Shown here: one piece after another, positions 36,945-38,297 of the stretch | Position numbering within the stretch: the first letter of the stretch is position 1 | How the letters are laid out: every line of letters starts with the position of its first letter | Source of the DNA: Streptomyces prasinopilosus | Lineage (GTDB): Bacteria; Actinomycetota; Actinomycetes; Streptomycetales; Streptomycetaceae | Length of the DNA stretch: 38,297 bases | Direction: 5' to 3' | Assembly: GCF_001419695.1 (NCBI RefSeq) | Contig: NZ_LIRG01000014.1 | Coordinates: 1-38,297, forward strand | Program-made: the position numbers and the translations under genes | The notes under the pieces: model-generated | What the model was told of the DNA's origin: nothing | The model's input: the letters and a program-made list of their open reading frames with translations, nothing else | The model's database searches: none

Positions 36945-38297
36945 CCACGCAGCCCGTCCCTAACCACTCGGACGACTCCGTCCTGATCGAGCTGTACGGG
37001 CCCGAGAACGACGGCTGGTACACCTCTCGCATCTCCGACTGGATCGGCGTCTGCGATGACCTCCGAGACCCGGACGCGCGCGGGTACCTGGTGCTGCGCG
37101 CTCTGGTCTACGAGAAGTTCAAGAAGCCCGTCAGGAACCTGACGCTCGCCATCCTGTGTGAGCTGATCCCCGGGCCGAACGGCAAGCCCAGCAGTCAAGG
37201 CCGTGTCCGCGGCATCCTCAAGGCGCTGTCCGACGTCGGGCTGATCTCCACGCCCGAGGGCGGCCCGATCAAGACGTCATCCCGTCCCGGCGCCGCAGGT
37301 AAGCCGCTTCGCATCCGCATCAACGACATGCCCAAGGAGGGCTATGCCGGGTGGCGGAACGTTGAGGCCAAGCTCAAGTGGTTGCAGGCCGGAAAGCCCG
37401 ATCTGGGGGCGGGTCAGAATTCTGACCCGGCTGACCAGGAGGATGAGGGCCCGGAGGGGGCGGGTCAGAATTCTGACCCGTTGGGTCAGAATTCTGACCC
37501 GCATCCCCGGGGCGACGTGCAGGAACCCGAACACCCACTGGTTCCTTCTCTTGGTGCGGACGATGGCCCTGACGGGCGTAGCCCGGGTGAACGCCGTAGG
37601 CCATCTACCGGTAGTAGTGAGCGCGCGAGCGAAAGCGGCTGCGCCGCGTCCGGCAAAGACAGCCCCTCGCCCTCATCCCAGGAAGCCCCCCGCGCCACCG
37701 CATCCAAGAGCCGGGTCCTCACCGACGAACAGCGGCAGGCGAGGGACGCGATCCTTCCGCTGCTGCCGCCGCACCTCCTCGAGGCCCTCGGCAACGTGGT
37801 CCCGCAGAACGTCTGCCAGGCCATGGTCGACGCCCTTGCTGCTGGCCTGCCCCGGGAGCGCACGCCGCAGCAGCTGGTGGACTACCGGGTGCTGCCGCGC
37901 TGGAACGGCTACTGGGCGTCGAAGTTCTACGCCGGGGAGTTGACCCCGGAGGTGAACGGCAAGAAGCGTCCGCCGTTCGGGCCGCTGCTTCAGATGCTCG
38001 AGGACACCGACGAGTGCAGGAACCTGACGTGCGAGGACCGGCACGACTTCGTCCTGGGCGACGACTGCCGGAACTGCGCGATGCGCAAGGACGACCGGAA
38101 GGCCGACCAGAAGCGGGAGCGCCGCGAGGCCCAGGAGGAAGCCGACCGGCAGGCCCGTCGGGGCGAGGAACAAGCAGCAGCAGAGGCAGGCACGGCTGCG
38201 GCCGGGACCGGTGACGCCCCTGCGGGCCCGATGCCGACCCCCCGCAACGAGACGATCGTCGTCCACAGCCCCAAGGCCGACGAGTGGTGGGACTGCG
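36941..38297 (+). CDS. Replication initiator-like protein (continues at bases 1-170)
   Basis: GTG start overlapping the previous stop (GTGA); the frame is open to the right edge. With bases 1-170 it makes 508 residues. Residues about 15-120 are a winged-helix domain (VCDDLRDPDARGYLVLRALVYEKF ... QGRVRGILKALSDVGLISTPEGGPI). Residues about 155-190 carry three GQNSDP repeats encoded by three DNA palindromes. A disordered Ser/Pro-rich linker follows, then LTDEQRQARDAILPLLPPHLLEALG, a helical domain, and two zinc sites: C359-x4-C364-x11-C376-x2-C379 and C452-x2-C455-x13-C469-x2-C472, the latter spanning the window junction. No helicase or relaxase motif. Initiator function is inferred from the iterons, domain order and context. 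Confidence 0.8.
   Translation, partial: MTTQPVPNHSDDSVLIELYGPENDGWYTSRISDWIGVCDDLRDPDARGYLVLRALVYEKFKKPVRNLTLAILCELIPGPNGKPSSQGRVRGILKALSDVGLISTPEGGPIKTSSRPGAAGKPLRIRINDMPKEGYAGWRNVEAKLKWLQAGKPDLGAGQNSDPADQEDEGPEGAGQNSDPLGQNSDPHPRGDVQEPEHPLVPSLGADDGPDGRSPGERRRPSTGSSERASESGCAASGKDSPSPSSQEAPRATASKSRVLTDEQRQARDAILPLLPPHLLEALGNVVPQNVCQAMVDALAAGLPRERTPQQLVDYRVLPRWNGYWASKFYAGELTPEVNGKKRPPFGPLLQMLEDTDECRNLTCEDRHDFVLGDDCRNCAMRKDDRKADQKRERREAQEEADRQARRGEEQAAAEAGTAAAGTGDAPAGPMPTPRNETIVVHSPKADEWWDC
37411..37500. repeat. Three identical 18-bp palindromes inside rep (iteron-type origin candidate)
   Basis: GGGTCAGAATTCTGACCC, a perfect palindrome, occurs at 37411-37428, 37462-37479 and 37483-37500. Start-to-start distances are 51 and 21 bp, close to five and two helical turns, so bound proteins would lie on one face. 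Several Streptomyces plasmid origins are iterons inside rep genes. A related 14-base sequence (12 matches) lies at the integrase promoter. Confidence 0.75.

Noticed and set aside
37419-37492. GAATTC sites in the three rep palindromes as possible cloning scars
   Set aside because: The symmetry extends six bases on each side in all copies and the copies lie in an open coding frame, so natural repeats are more likely.
1-38297. CRISPR arrays, complete tRNA or rRNA genes, insertion sequences
   Set aside because: I saw no regularly spaced repeats of CRISPR type, no full cloverleaf, no rRNA and no transposase frame with terminal repeats.
1-38297. Integrated prophage with attL/attR at the window ends
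   Set aside because: No direct repeat bounds the window; the ends fall within one reading frame instead.

Overview
The window reads as a high-GC actinobacterial replicon, almost certainly from Streptomyces. Codon third positions are strongly GC, GTG starts and 4-base GTGA/ATGA overlaps are common, some transcripts look leaderless, and the transfer genes are of the Streptomyces TraB/Spd type. It looks like a complete circular phage-plasmid of 38,297 bp whose linear representation was cut inside its rep gene. The reading frame open at the right end (from 36941) continues in frame, through base 38297 plus bases 1-2, into the frame open at the left end (stop at 168-170). The join completes a CxxC-x13-CxxC zinc site.

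Layout. (1) Replication: two-gene rep locus 36588-38297/1-170, with three identical 18-bp palindromes inside the larger rep, followed by three small zinc-ribbon-type genes (297-1609). (2) Stability: ParA (2660-3592) and a ParB-like protein (1695-2663) in one operon, a divergent ribbon-helix-helix-like protein (3714-3980), and a perfect 22-bp palindrome inside the parB-like gene. (3) A stand-alone RapZ C-terminal-domain-like protein, a small zinc protein, and a tyrosine recombinase with a leaderless, dyad-controlled promoter, then a small HTH protein. (4) A siphovirus-type lysis and virion block, all on the plus strand (6771-26456): amidase/tail-fibre fusion, lipoprotein, small membrane protein, HNH nuclease, TerS, TerL, SPP1-like portal, MuF-like protein, scaffold, major capsid, head-tail connectors, tail tube, two-frame tail assembly chaperone, tape measure, a large tail protein and membrane/holin-like genes. 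(5) A minus-strand conjugation operon (35070 down to 26507): OB-fold-like protein, a zinc ribbon-HTH-WhiB fusion, small membrane proteins, a Nudix hydrolase, a DUF2637-type spread protein, FtsK-like TraB, a GIY-YIG protein, SpdB and a zinc protein. Just beyond the traB stop lie four 17-bp repeats placed like a clt locus. (6) A divergent GntR/UTRA regulator (35278-36033) facing the transfer operon across one long dyad, then an excisionase-like HTH gene.

Inferred biology: the element can persist as a partitioned low-copy circular plasmid, move between mycelia by TraB-type double-strand DNA transfer under control of the GntR regulator, and be packaged into tailed virions. No DNA polymerase, primase or CI-type repressor is visible, so replication seems to depend on Rep plus host enzymes, and lysogeny control may rest on the plasmid-type regulators. 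A Rep-iteron-like sequence overlapping the integrase promoter hints that replication and recombinase expression are linked.
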